DNA of 57,835 nt from Candidatus Eiseniibacteriota bacterium (GTDB lineage Bacteria > Eisenbacteria > RBG-16-71-46): assembly GCA_005893295.1 (NCBI GenBank), contig VBOY01000055.1:1-57835 (forward strand), read 5' to 3'. Below, piece after piece: positions 49,758 to 57,835 of this stretch (positions within the stretch are counted from its first letter, which is position 1; each line of letters begins with the position of its first letter). Both the position numbers and the translations under genes were made by a program. Below the pieces are notes generated by a model. The model searched no databases, was not told the DNA's origin, and saw only the letters and a program-made list of their open reading frames with translations.

Positions 49758-49930
49758 TCGGTCGAGGAAGGGCGTTGGGTCTTGCCGTGTGCCTCAACGC
49801 GTGACTTACAGATCGTGAGGTCGCGATCGAGTCGTCCCAGTGGCGGGCTCGTGGTGAGGATCTCCGCATTCGCCGCCGCCGCCGCTGCCGATCTCGGCAC
49901 CGATAGCGCCCGGACACCGATCGCTCGCGA

Positions 49931-52013
49931 CTACCACCAACCCATCTGGAACGCCCTCACGATCGGCTCCAAGCCCAGCGCCGCCAGCGAGCGGCGTCCC
50001 ACCAGCGCCTTGCCCGTCCCCGTCATGCCGGGCCGCAGCGCGCCATCTGGGTTTTCGAAGCGGGCCCGCACCAGAAAGCGCGCCGCGCCGTGGCGGTCCA
50101 GACGGGCGCGCCAGCCGATCTCGGTGACCCGACCGCGGAACGAGCGCGTCGGATAGGCCACCACCTTGAGCGCCACCGGTTGCCCTACCCGAACGGTACC
50201 GATCCGTTCTTCGCTCACCTCGATGTCCGCCCCCATCGCCCCCAGAGCGGCGATGGTGCAGAAGGTCTCCCCGGCATCGAGGCGTTGCCCGATCCGCTGG
50301 TCCAGGTCCAGCTCGAGGATCTGGCCGTCGAAGGGGGCCACCAGCACCATGGCCCGGGCACGGCGCTCCTCGAGGTCGAGAGAGCGCTCGAGGACCTCGA
50401 GCCGGATCTCGCCCGAATGCCACGCGGCCTGGTCGCCATCTCGGCGCGCGCTGGCGACCGCGCGACGCAGCACTTCGATCTGTCCCTTGAGCCCGGCGAG
50501 GCGGCCGGCCAGCTCCAGATCCTCCAGCTCTGCCAGGCGCTCCCCCTGCCGGACCCGTTCGCCCCCGTGAACGAACACGCGCGCCACGACCCCCTCGTCC
50601 CTCGCTCGGGCGTTTTGAACCAGGACCGCCCGCACCTCGGTGGGGCCCCCTGCCCGCTGGGGGACCACGGGTAGGAGCGCCACGACCAAGGCTCCCAAGC
50701 CCACCGCCGCCAGGCGGGTGCGGCTGAGTGCATTGAGGCCCGCGAGCTGCCCACGCGCGCGCGCCATCGGGAGCGAGATCCCACGCAGCGGGATCTCCGA
50801 GTAGAGGTGGGCGTTTCGGATCGCCACCGTAGTCTGGCCCGCCAGGATGTCGAGCGCGTCGCCCTCGGCGGGCTTGATGCTCCACGAGTCCTGCCTCGAC
50901 TCGAGGCACAGGAACCCCAGCAGGCCTTGGTCGTCCTTGAGCGGGATCGCCATGAAGCTGCGCATCTCCTGGCTCGAGAAGTACTCCGAGAATACATCGC
51001 TTCCCTTGGGCCGCTCGCCGGACTCGAGATCATCGGCGCTGATCTGGAGCCGCGCCGGGCTGAGCTTCAAGTATTCGAGCGGCCGGCGCAGCTTGAACAG
51101 CTCCACCTGGTCCGGATCGAGATGGGGCAGCCCCGAGACCGCACGCAGGATCAGACGGTCGCCCTTGGCGAGGACGATCGCGGCCCGATCGTTCTCGACC
51201 ACGGCGCCCACCGTGTTCACGACCGACCGGAGCACGGAATCCAGGTTCAGCGTCGAGGTGATCTCCCGGCTCACTTGGAGCAAGGCGTCGCGCTCGCGCA
51301 GCTGCTCGGCGTCGCGCTCGAGCAGCGCGCACCGCTGGAGCGCCAAGGCGAACTGGCTCAAGAGATGGCGCACCAGCACCAGCTCTTCGCCTTGGAAGGG
51401 AACACCTCCTGCCCGCTCGCCGAGCGCCAGGATCGCGACCGTGTGGTCCTGGACGGCCGCCGGCAGGTAGAGGCCGAAGTGAGCGTCCCCTTCTTGTTCG
51501 TCCTCCTCCTCTTCGTCTGCCCCTTCGCCCCCCGCCGCTTGCCCCTTGCCTTCGTCCCCCCTCCTCCTCCTCCTCCCCGTTCTCCGCCTCTGCGGCCTCT
51601 TCGTCCTCGACCCCTTCCTCCTCGGGCTCCACGTCTTCGCCGACCAGGTCGGGGTCCTTCACCCACATGCGCCGACTCGCCATCACCTGGCGGCACGACT
51701 CCATGTCCGCTTCGCTCGAGGACAGCTCGTCGACCTCGTCCTCGTCGAGACCCATCGTGGCACCCACCGACAGCTCGTCGCCGTCCGCCAGAAACACGGC
51801 CCCGCGCCGCACGTCGAAGCCGCTCGCCACGACCTTGAGGAAGCGTCCCGCGAGCTCGAGGCGGTCGTCGGTGGAGAGCGTGGTCTCGATCGCTTCGTTG
51901 GCGAGCAGCAGGCGGCTCGTGATCTCGGAGAGGTGGTGGTAGGCCTGTTGGAGCTGGCGCCTGAGCTCAGCTTCGCGCGCGGTTTCCGGGTTCAAGGTGG
52001 TGCCTGGTTCCAT
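49931..52013 (-). CDS. GAF-domain / HlyD-type membrane fusion protein (frameshift in homopolymer)
   Basis: The protein starts at ATG 52013, one base after the M50 gene stop. An N-terminal GAF-like region (LRRQLQQAYHHLSEITSRLLLANEAIETTLSTDDRLELAGRF) contains a very acidic insert (EPEEEGVEDEEAAEAENGEEEEE). Here the frame breaks in a C6 run at 51556-51561 (plus strand) and continues ...GDAHFGLYLPAAVQDHTVAILALGERAGG. A second GAF domain (SREITSTLNLDSVLRSVVNTVGAVV) is followed by one membrane helix (AAVGLGALVVALLPVVP) and a HlyD/biotinyl-lipoyl unit (ARVFVHGGERVRQGERLAEL, LVAPFDGQIL). It ends FQMGWW. GAF sensing fused to an export adaptor is uncommon. Corrected length ~693 aa. Confidence 0.82.
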
Positions 52014-52014
52014 G

Positions 52015-54075
52015 TCACACCCACAGGTCGGTGCGCAGGAAGCGCGCGAGCCACCGGACCAAATGCGAAGCCGGGCTGCGACTGGGGGTCACGATCCAGG
52101 CCCGACCCGTGAGCCCCGCGCGCGGCACCGGCGGAGCATCGTCGAGCTGAACCCACACCCGGTAGGAACGCCCTTCCACCGTGGCCTCGTCGGACGGCTC
52201 GATCGCCGCCACTTTTCCGTGCAGCGAGCGGCCGGGATCGGCACGCAGGCGCATCCTGACCGGCGCTCCGACGCGGACCTCGTCGAGGTCCATCTCGGTG
52301 ACCTCCATCTCGGCTCTCACGCGGGCGAAGTCGCCGACGATGCACAGGGTGTCACCGGGCTCGAGCCACTCGCCGATCCGCTCCGGCTGGCTCGGGGTCA
52401 GCACCACGCCGGCGAACGGGGCGCGCAGCTCGGTGCGCCGGACCCGCTGGCCCAGCAGATTCGCGCGCTCGGTCTCGGCATCGGCGCGCTGGTCCGCCGC
52501 GGCCGACGCCGCGTCGGCGCCCTGAGCGCGCGCGGCCACGGCGTCCATGCGCAGCGTGCGAGCCTCCGCGGCGACCTCGGCCCGATCGAGCACCAGCGAA
52601 TCGGGATCGAGGCGGGCGAGGAGCGTGCCGGCCTCGACCGGCATCCCGGCGGTGACCCACGACTGCTCGAGGCGCAGCCCGTCCTGGGCCACCACGGCGA
52701 TCTCGCGCCCGGGGCGAAGCGTGGCGGGAAGCGCCCGCTGTCCGGGCACCGGCATGAGGAAGAAGAGTCCGACGAGCAAGGCCGCCAACGCCACCAGGGT
52801 CACCATGCGCTGGCGAATCCACCCGCGATGATCGAGGACCCAGAGCCGTGCGCCGTTCGCCATGGGACGGAACACTTTCTGCAGCACCACCCACAGCAGC
52901 AAGACCGACAGCAGCGACCCGACGAAGGCCAGCGATTCGATCAGGCGCGCGCGGAAGATGATGTACATCACGACCGTGATCGCCGCCGAGTAGAGGATCG
53001 AAAGGATCCCGTAGGTGGCGAGGATCTGCTTGCGGCGCCGCCCCTCGACCGGGCACTCGGTCGTCACTCCCAGCACGCGGCGGCGGAACAGGTACCCTAG
53101 GTACTCGTAGGCGTCTTCTTGGAGGTTCGGCAGGTCCAGTAGGTCGGCCAGCACGAAGTAGCCGTCCATCTTGATCAACGGGTTGTAGTTGAACAGGATC
53201 CCGCCCACGCTCGCGAACAGGATGATCGTGTAGGCGAGCTGGTTCGCCGCCGACCCACTCGGCGTGAGCCACCAGACCAAGGTCGCGAGCGTCGCCACGT
53301 ACAGCTCCGTGTAGGTGCCGGCCAGGGCCACGCAGGCCCGGCTCCTGCGCTGGGGGAAGAGGTGCGAGTCGCTGGTATCGCAGAACATGCAGGGCATGCC
53401 GAACACGAAGATGAAGCCCAGGCGGTGCACCTTGCCGCCGAAATGCTTGACGGCGAACCCGTGTCCCAACTCGTGGATGATGGTGGCCAGGGTCACGACC
53501 AGCCACAGGATGAACGCCGCCAGCAAGGGCTGGCCGGACCCCAGAAAGCCCAGAGCGTTTCCCCCGGCGATGTGGTCACGGTTCAGCCACACGAAGCAGC
53601 CCGAGAACGCGAACAAGGCAATGCCCAACGCAACGAAGAACGGCCGGAACAGAAACGCGACGCAGGGATAGGCGCGGGTCAAGAACCGATCCGGGTCCAC
53701 CGTGCCGAGCGGGATCGAGAAGATGTTGCGGAAGGTCGTGGAATTGATCTGGGCCCGGTCCTGGCGCACCCGCGCCTCGATCATCGCGTTGCGCTCGAAT
53801 GGATCGTCGAGGAACTTGAGTCGCTTGAGCTCGGACAACACGTCGGCGATGAAGTCCTCGTCGAACTCGAGCCCCGGCCACTCGCTGCGGGCGAACTCCA
53901 GGAGATCGTCGGGCGAGAGCGTGCCGTCGAGCTTGAGCGCGAGCGTTCCGGTGATCGCGTCCAGCTTGGTGTACGCCTGTGACACCTCGTCCTTGAAGAT
54001 GTAGGCGTCCTGCCCCTCCATGACGAAGCGACGCCAGGTGAGGTCGCGCCGGAGCCGCAATGGATCGCCCTGCAA
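52015..54075 (-). CDS. PqqD-like / M50 site-2 metalloprotease / HlyD fusion protein
   Basis: The 686-aa protein probably starts at TTG 54075 (AGAGG upstream). Residues ~5-100 form a PqqD-like winged helix (LTWRRFVMEGQDAYIFKDEVSQAYTKLDAITGTLALKLDG), the fold that binds RiPP leader peptides. Residues ~130-440 are an M50 membrane protease with HELGH (His201-Glu202, His205) and the third-ligand motif NPLIKMDG (Asp304). The last ~230 residues are a HlyD-type periplasmic adaptor (LRPGREIAVVAQDGLRLEQSWVTAGMPVEAGTLLARLDPDS, LRAPFAGVVLTPSQ). The layout resembles 'putative peptide zinc metalloproteases' of peptide-export loci. It is coupled to the lipoprotein upstream and GAF-HlyD downstream. Confidence 0.87.
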   Translation of the reverse strand: MQGDPLRLRRDLTWRRFVMEGQDAYIFKDEVSQAYTKLDAITGTLALKLDGTLSPDDLLEFARSEWPGLEFDEDFIADVLSELKRLKFLDDPFERNAMIEARVRQDRAQINSTTFRNIFSIPLGTVDPDRFLTRAYPCVAFLFRPFFVALGIALFAFSGCFVWLNRDHIAGGNALGFLGSGQPLLAAFILWLVVTLATIIHELGHGFAVKHFGGKVHRLGFIFVFGMPCMFCDTSDSHLFPQRRSRACVALAGTYTELYVATLATLVWWLTPSGSAANQLAYTIILFASVGGILFNYNPLIKMDGYFVLADLLDLPNLQEDAYEYLGYLFRRRVLGVTTECPVEGRRRKQILATYGILSILYSAAITVVMYIIFRARLIESLAFVGSLLSVLLLWVVLQKVFRPMANGARLWVLDHRGWIRQRMVTLVALAALLVGLFFLMPVPGQRALPATLRPGREIAVVAQDGLRLEQSWVTAGMPVEAGTLLARLDPDSLVLDRAEVAAEARTLRMDAVAARAQGADAASAAADQRADAETERANLLGQRVRRTELRAPFAGVVLTPSQPERIGEWLEPGDTLCIVGDFARVRAEMEVTEMDLDEVRVGAPVRMRLRADPGRSLHGKVAAIEPSDEATVEGRSYRVWVQLDDAPPVPRAGLTGRAWIVTPSRSPASHLVRWLARFLRTDLWV

Positions 54076-54078
54076 TCG

Positions 54079-54936
54079 CTACCTCTTGGCGCTCGCGGGC
54101 TCGAGGACGACACGCGCCGAGACCCCCGAGGGCAGGCGCCCGCCACGGTTGTCCACGTCGATCGTGACGCGGAATGTGCCGCTCGTCGGATCCACCAGCG
54201 AGCTGACGCGCGAGACCCGCGCCGACGTCGCTCCACCGGCGGCAGGCAGGATGCGCACCGTCTGGCCCGGGCGCACGGTTCCGAGCCACGACTCGGGCAG
54301 CAGCAGCTCGGCGCGCAGCCGATCGGGATCGCTGATCCGGAACAGCAAGTCGTTTTCCTTCACCATCTGGCCGGCTTGCACCCGCCGAAGCGCGACGACT
54401 CCGGCGATCGGCGAGGTCACGCTGCAATGCGAGAGCTCGACCTCGGCGCGCTGTCTGCGGGCGGTCGCGATCTGCCACTCGGAGCGGGCGGCTATCCACT
54501 GCTCCTCCGAGATCACCTTCTCCTCGTGGAGCCGCTGGGCCCGATCCCACGCCAACTTGGCACGGTCTTCCTGCGCCTTGCACTCGTCGAGCGTCGCCTG
54601 CTGCTCGCGATCGTCGATGCGCGCCAGGCGATTCCCGACGGTGACCCGCCGGCCCTCCTCGACGTCGAGGGCCTGCACCACGCCTGCCACGCGGGCGAAG
54701 ACCTCCACGTCCCGCAACGGGGCGAGCACCGTCTCGAAGCTCGCTTCGTTGCCGACGTCGGGGCTGGGCTCCTCCTCGACGCGCGCGCCGGCGGAGGTCG
54801 CCGCCGCGGGCGAGTCCGTGCGGTGGGCCTCGGCGCTCGCCGCGCCATGGTCGGCGGGACGGTCCGCGGCCCCGCACCCCACCACGGCGAGGAGCCCCAC
54901 AGCCCATAGCGAGTGCCAGATCGAGGCGTAGCGCAC
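54079..54936 (-). CDS. HlyD/RND-type periplasmic adaptor lipoprotein
   Basis: The 285-aa protein has a lipoprotein signal peptide with lipobox VVGC (Cys21), then a barrel/lipoyl/hairpin plan: FETVLAPLRDVEVFARVAGVVQALDVEEGRRVTVGNRLARIDD, a coiled-coil hairpin (~105-165), then VTSPIAGVVALRRVQAGQMVKENDLLFRISD. It would bridge an inner-membrane transporter to the outer membrane. It is the first gene of the operon; the M50 gene starts 3 bases after its stop. No RND pump or TolC is in the window. Confidence 0.88.
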   Translation of the reverse strand: MRYASIWHSLWAVGLLAVVGCGAADRPADHGAASAEAHRTDSPAAATSAGARVEEEPSPDVGNEASFETVLAPLRDVEVFARVAGVVQALDVEEGRRVTVGNRLARIDDREQQATLDECKAQEDRAKLAWDRAQRLHEEKVISEEQWIAARSEWQIATARRQRAEVELSHCSVTSPIAGVVALRRVQAGQMVKENDLLFRISDPDRLRAELLLPESWLGTVRPGQTVRILPAAGGATSARVSRVSSLVDPTSGTFRVTIDVDNRGGRLPSGVSARVVLEPASAKR

Positions 54937-55110
54937 GGCCCTTTCCTTCGCACGCCGAGCGTGCGAGCGGCCCGCCCGCAGCGGGGGCGGGCGCCTTCAA
55001 GGACAAGGGAAAACTATCCGCCTCGGCCTCGAAGCTCGTCAAGCCAAGTCACGCGGCGGCGCGGTCCTTTGCGGCCTGGCCGGCAACGCCTCCTGCTAGA
55101 CTGCCGGCGC

Positions 55111-55875
55111 ATGGATGCCCCGTCGATGTCCGCCACGTCCCCCCTGAGGATTGTGGCTCTCACGCGCCGCTACGGCCGCCTCACTGCCGTCGACCAGGTC
55201 GACCTCGAGGTCCGAAACGGCGAGATCGTGGGATTCCTGGGCCCGAACGGGGCCGGCAAGACCACCACGCTCAAGGTATGTGCCGGCCTGCTCAAAGCGG
55301 ACCAGGGCCAGGTGACGATCGCCGGGGCCTCGCTCGAGCGCGAGCCGCGTCGCGCCCGATCCCGGCTCGGCTTCGTGCCCGACCGGCCGTTCCTCTACGA
55401 CCGGCTGAGCGCCTTCGAGTTCGTGGAGTTCGTTGGCGCCCTCTACGACGTGCCGGCGGCGCGCGTCTGGGAGCGAGCCGAGCAGCTCTTCGAGCGCCTG
55501 GGTCTCGGCGCCGCGGCGAACGACCGCATCGAGACCTACTCGCACGGCATGCGCCAGAAGGCTTCGGTGGCGGCCGCACTGGTGCACGACCCACCGCTCG
55601 CGCTGCTCGACGAGCCACTCACCGGGCTCGACCCGCGAGCCGCGCGCGCCCTGAAAGATCTCCTGCGCGAGCGGGCGGCACGCGGCTTGGGCGTCCTGGT
55701 CTCGACCCATCTGCTCGAGGTGGCCGAGCGGTTGTGCGATCGCGTCGTGATCCTCCACCGCGGGCGAGTCATCGCCCAGGGCACCCTCGACGAGCTTCGC
55801 GGGGCGCGGTCCCAGGCGAGCCTCGAGGACGTGTTCCTCGAGCTCACGAGTGCCGACGAGCGGGACGCCCCATGA
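55111..55875 (+). CDS. ABC transporter ATP-binding protein
   Basis: The 254-aa ATPase has Walker A GPNGAGKTTT, a Q-loop region near GFVPDRPFLYDRL, signature YSHGMRQK and Walker B LALLDEP with the H-loop STHLLE. It is an ABC-2-type (drug/Na+/lipid exporter-like) ATPase. ATG 55111 is used; ATG 55126 (MSATSPLRIV) is an alternative. Its stop overlaps the permease start (ATGA). It diverges from the M50/HlyD operon with a ~170-bp shared promoter region. Confidence 0.92.
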   Translation: MDAPSMSATSPLRIVALTRRYGRLTAVDQVDLEVRNGEIVGFLGPNGAGKTTTLKVCAGLLKADQGQVTIAGASLEREPRRARSRLGFVPDRPFLYDRLSAFEFVEFVGALYDVPAARVWERAEQLFERLGLGAAANDRIETYSHGMRQKASVAAALVHDPPLALLDEPLTGLDPRAARALKDLLRERAARGLGVLVSTHLLEVAERLCDRVVILHRGRVIAQGTLDELRGARSQASLEDVFLELTSADERDAP

Positions 55876-57470
55876 TCGTCTCGGGCGTAGTGCGCGGAAG
55901 GATGCGTATGGCCGCCCGCACGCTGCTGCCGGTTCGGACCGGTGGCGGGCGCGCCCAGGGGCTGATCGGCCTCGTGCTCGTGAGCGCGTTCGCCACCTTC
56001 GCCTATGTGGCGCTCTTAGCGACCTTCACCCCACTGAGAGCGGGTGTCCTGGGACGGGCCCGAGAAACGCTGGCGCTGGTGTTCCTGGCCGCGGTGGTGG
56101 GAATCGCGGCATTCGACCTCCACTACGCGGTGTCCGCGCTTTTGCTCGACTCCGATCTCGAGCTGTTACGGCGCACGCCGCTGTCGCGCGCCGCGCTGTT
56201 CGCCCTCAAGTTGGTCGATTCGCTGCCGCGCACCTCGGCTCTGGTGGTGGTGCTGGCGCTGCCCGCCACGCTCGCCTTCGCCACCGCCTACCCGCTGCCC
56301 GCCTGGGCCTGGATCCTGTTGCCGTTCGTGCTCATGGGGCTATGGGCCGTCCCGCTCGGCGCCGGCGTGGCCTTGGCGCTCGACCTGGTGCGCCGCCTGC
56401 CGCCCCGGGTGGCGCGCGATCTGGTCGCTTTGCTCTCCACCCTGGTCGTGATGCTGCTCTGGCTCGCCAATTCGTTCGTGATGCCGCGTCTGGTCGCCGA
56501 GGGAGGCTCCCTGCGGAAGAGGTTGCCCGAGACCACCGGTGGCTGGCTCATGCTCTTGCCGTATCATTGGGCTGCGCGGGCCATCGAGGCCTCGTACCTG
56601 CGCGATCCCGCGAGCGCCTTCGCCTGGGCCACCCTGCTCGCGGCGACTGGCGCCCTCTCGCTCGGCTGGGCGGCGTGGGCGGCGAGCCGCCATCTCGACC
56701 AAGCCTTGGCTCGGGTCGCCCACGGAGCGGCGGGAAGCGGCCTTGCGCCACGGGTGCGGCCTCACCGGTCGGGGACGCGGGGGCTGCTTTCCTCGGTGGC
56801 GATGCGCGACCTCAAGCTCTTCGCTCGAGACTGGACGGTGCTCGGCGATGTGATCGTCGCGGCGGCGTTGTGGACGCTGCTGCCACTGGTCGGCGCCTCG
56901 GTCATTCCAGCCCCACCGCGCTTGCTGGTGCGAGCCATGCTGCTGGTGCTCGCCGCCGGGCTCGGCTACGAAGTGGCCGCTCGCTCCGTGCCGCTCGAGC
57001 GAACCGGGCTCGCCTGGTGCCAGCTCGCCCCCGTCCCGCACGCACGCTGGGTGACCGGCAAGCTGGCCGGCGCAGCGGTGCTCTCCGTCTCGCTGCTCGG
57101 CCTGGCGACCGCGACGCTGGCGCTGGCCTTCCCGCTCGACCCCATGGAATGGCTCGAGACCGTGCTCGGTGCCGCTTCGGCGCTGGGCCTCTCGCTGTCG
57201 CTGGGCCTGTGGGCGGGTGCGGTATTTGGGGATCCGCACTGGACCAACCCCCGGGCGATGCTCACGCTGGCGGGTAGGCTCGTGGCGACCTTGCTGCTGG
57301 TGGTGCAGGCCGGCGGGTGGGTCGGGCTCCTGGGCCTCTCCGACGTCTACCACGACCAATTGCCGCCGGGCGCCGTTGACTGGGGTCCGCCGCTCGTCGC
57401 CGCGATGCTCTCCTCGCTAGCAATCACGGCGGCGGCGAGCAGGCTACGGCGTCTCGAATGGAAGTGGTGA
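55872..57470 (+). CDS. ABC transporter permease (large, two-half membrane protein)
   Basis: The 532-aa protein has about 12-14 hydrophobic segments in two halves (GLIGLVLVSAFATFAYVALLATF; ALVFLAAVVGIAAFDLHYAVSALLL; later LVRAMLLVLAAGLGYEVAARSVPLERTGLAWCQLAPVPHARWVTGKL). It is the partner of the preceding ATPase, coupled through ATGA. The family is seldom characterised. Being next to the protease/adaptor operon, it is a good candidate for the inner-membrane export channel of that system, but an unrelated role is possible. Confidence 0.85.
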   Translation: MIVSGVVRGRMRMAARTLLPVRTGGGRAQGLIGLVLVSAFATFAYVALLATFTPLRAGVLGRARETLALVFLAAVVGIAAFDLHYAVSALLLDSDLELLRRTPLSRAALFALKLVDSLPRTSALVVVLALPATLAFATAYPLPAWAWILLPFVLMGLWAVPLGAGVALALDLVRRLPPRVARDLVALLSTLVVMLLWLANSFVMPRLVAEGGSLRKRLPETTGGWLMLLPYHWAARAIEASYLRDPASAFAWATLLAATGALSLGWAAWAASRHLDQALARVAHGAAGSGLAPRVRPHRSGTRGLLSSVAMRDLKLFARDWTVLGDVIVAAALWTLLPLVGASVIPAPPRLLVRAMLLVLAAGLGYEVAARSVPLERTGLAWCQLAPVPHARWVTGKLAGAAVLSVSLLGLATATLALAFPLDPMEWLETVLGAASALGLSLSLGLWAGAVFGDPHWTNPRAMLTLAGRLVATLLLVVQAGGWVGLLGLSDVYHDQLPPGAVDWGPPLVAAMLSSLAITAAASRLRRLEWKW

Positions 57471-57521
57471 CCGGTGGGATCCGGGAACGGTGCCGAAGTG
57501 GGCCGCCGTGGTTCAAAACAG

Positions 57522-57550
57522 GACGGCGGTGGTAATCTCCCACCGCCGTC
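57522..57550 (-). terminator. Strong hairpin downstream of ABC permease
   Basis: GACGGCGGTGG (57522-57532) pairs perfectly with CCACCGCCGTC (57540-57550) across a 7-base loop. On the minus strand it is followed by CTGTTTTG, so it is oriented to terminate minus-strand transcription; it may also act on the permease mRNA. Confidence 0.65.
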
Positions 57551-57783
57551 TCATCGAGAAAGCGCGCCGTTTGAGAACGCACGCCCTCCGGGCGCCGGAC
57601 TCAGGATTGCCGCGACCGAGTTCGCCGATCGGGAAAGCCGAGCCACATTCTGATCCCGTTCGGTAACGTCGCGGCCGAGTTCCCCATGCGTCTTCGCCCA
57701 AACCGCAGTTTTGTGCCGGGTCATCGGCCTGTCAAGGGGCCATCTCGGCGCCCTTCTTGGGACCGAGGTGCTACTCTTCGCCC
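57551..57783. other. Gap with an unexplained minus-strand terminator; no firm gene
   Basis: A minus-strand transcript should exist upstream of the hairpin. A 28-codon frame (57687 to 57601, starting MGNSAATLPNG) would fit but has only a weak Shine-Dalgarno and no recognisable motif. Otherwise nothing is seen. Confidence 0.3.
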
Positions 57784-57835
57784 ATGGCCCGCCGCGCGCT
57801 CATCGTGGTGCCCGACCTCTTCTTCGCAACCCGAA
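57784..57835 (+). CDS. Start of a protein truncated by the window end
   Basis: ATG 57784 (GAGGTG upstream, about 15 bases away) opens MARRALIVVPDLFFATR before the window ends. The hydrophobic strand followed by D-L-F-F resembles the beginning of a response-regulator-like or Rossmann-type domain, but 17 residues do not allow a call. Confidence 0.4.
   Translation, partial: MARRALIVVPDLFFATR

Overview
This 57.8-kb window is GC-rich, gene-dense chromosomal DNA from a Gram-negative, didermic bacterium with respiratory quinones. Markers include FlgD-like C-terminal modules on secreted proteins, a CBM9/DUF5916 outer-membrane protein, a bactofilin, futalosine-pathway menaquinone genes, and a LexA operator of the form TGCNC-N4-GTGCA, which I recall as the Fibrobacter type. 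Together these point to an uncultured FCB-related lineage, perhaps Candidatus Eisenbacteria. That placement is inference. At least seven genes carry an apparent single-base or short indel, so this is probably a metagenome assembly with residual errors, and 'broken' genes should be read with caution.

Layout. 1-4324: 3' part of a large secreted Ig-like-repeat protein. 4360-13293: menaquinone genes mqnC, mqnA and mqnE, interspersed with a thiolase, a DUF1232 protein, a small P-loop kinase, an AIM24 protein, an MFS transporter and a spore-photolyase-like radical SAM protein. 13410-24279: DUF5916 outer-membrane protein, MFS exporter, Ser/Thr kinase with TPRs, the UbiA-UbiX-UbiD set (mqnP/M/L) that completes menaquinone synthesis, and a PilZ protein. 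24760-26090: lexA with its operator, then an IS200-type element. 26109-38916: an origin-type block, all on the minus strand, read right to left as rpmH-rnpA-yidD-yidC-khpB(jag)-mnmE-mnmG-rsmG-[parS]-parA-parB-bactofilin-aspartyl protease-EamA. dnaA is absent next to rpmH. 39188-48807: a HEAT protein translationally coupled to an HD-GYP protein, a sigma factor with a FecR-type anti-sigma, an orphan hybrid GAF histidine kinase, a broken esterase and a GAF/sigma-54 activator.

48833-57470 is the most unusual part. Two tiny paralogous Lys/Arg-rich proteins (44 and 41 aa), both ending in Trp-Gly-Pro, each have a strong Shine-Dalgarno and a private terminator. They lie downstream of a tight minus-strand operon encoding a lipoprotein membrane-fusion protein, a PqqD-like/M50-protease/HlyD fusion and a GAF-HlyD protein. 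An ABC ATPase and permease diverge from that operon. I read this as a candidate peptide maturation and export system, related in logic to M50/ABC RiPP export loci but with no modifying enzyme visible. No rRNA, tRNA or CRISPR was recognised.
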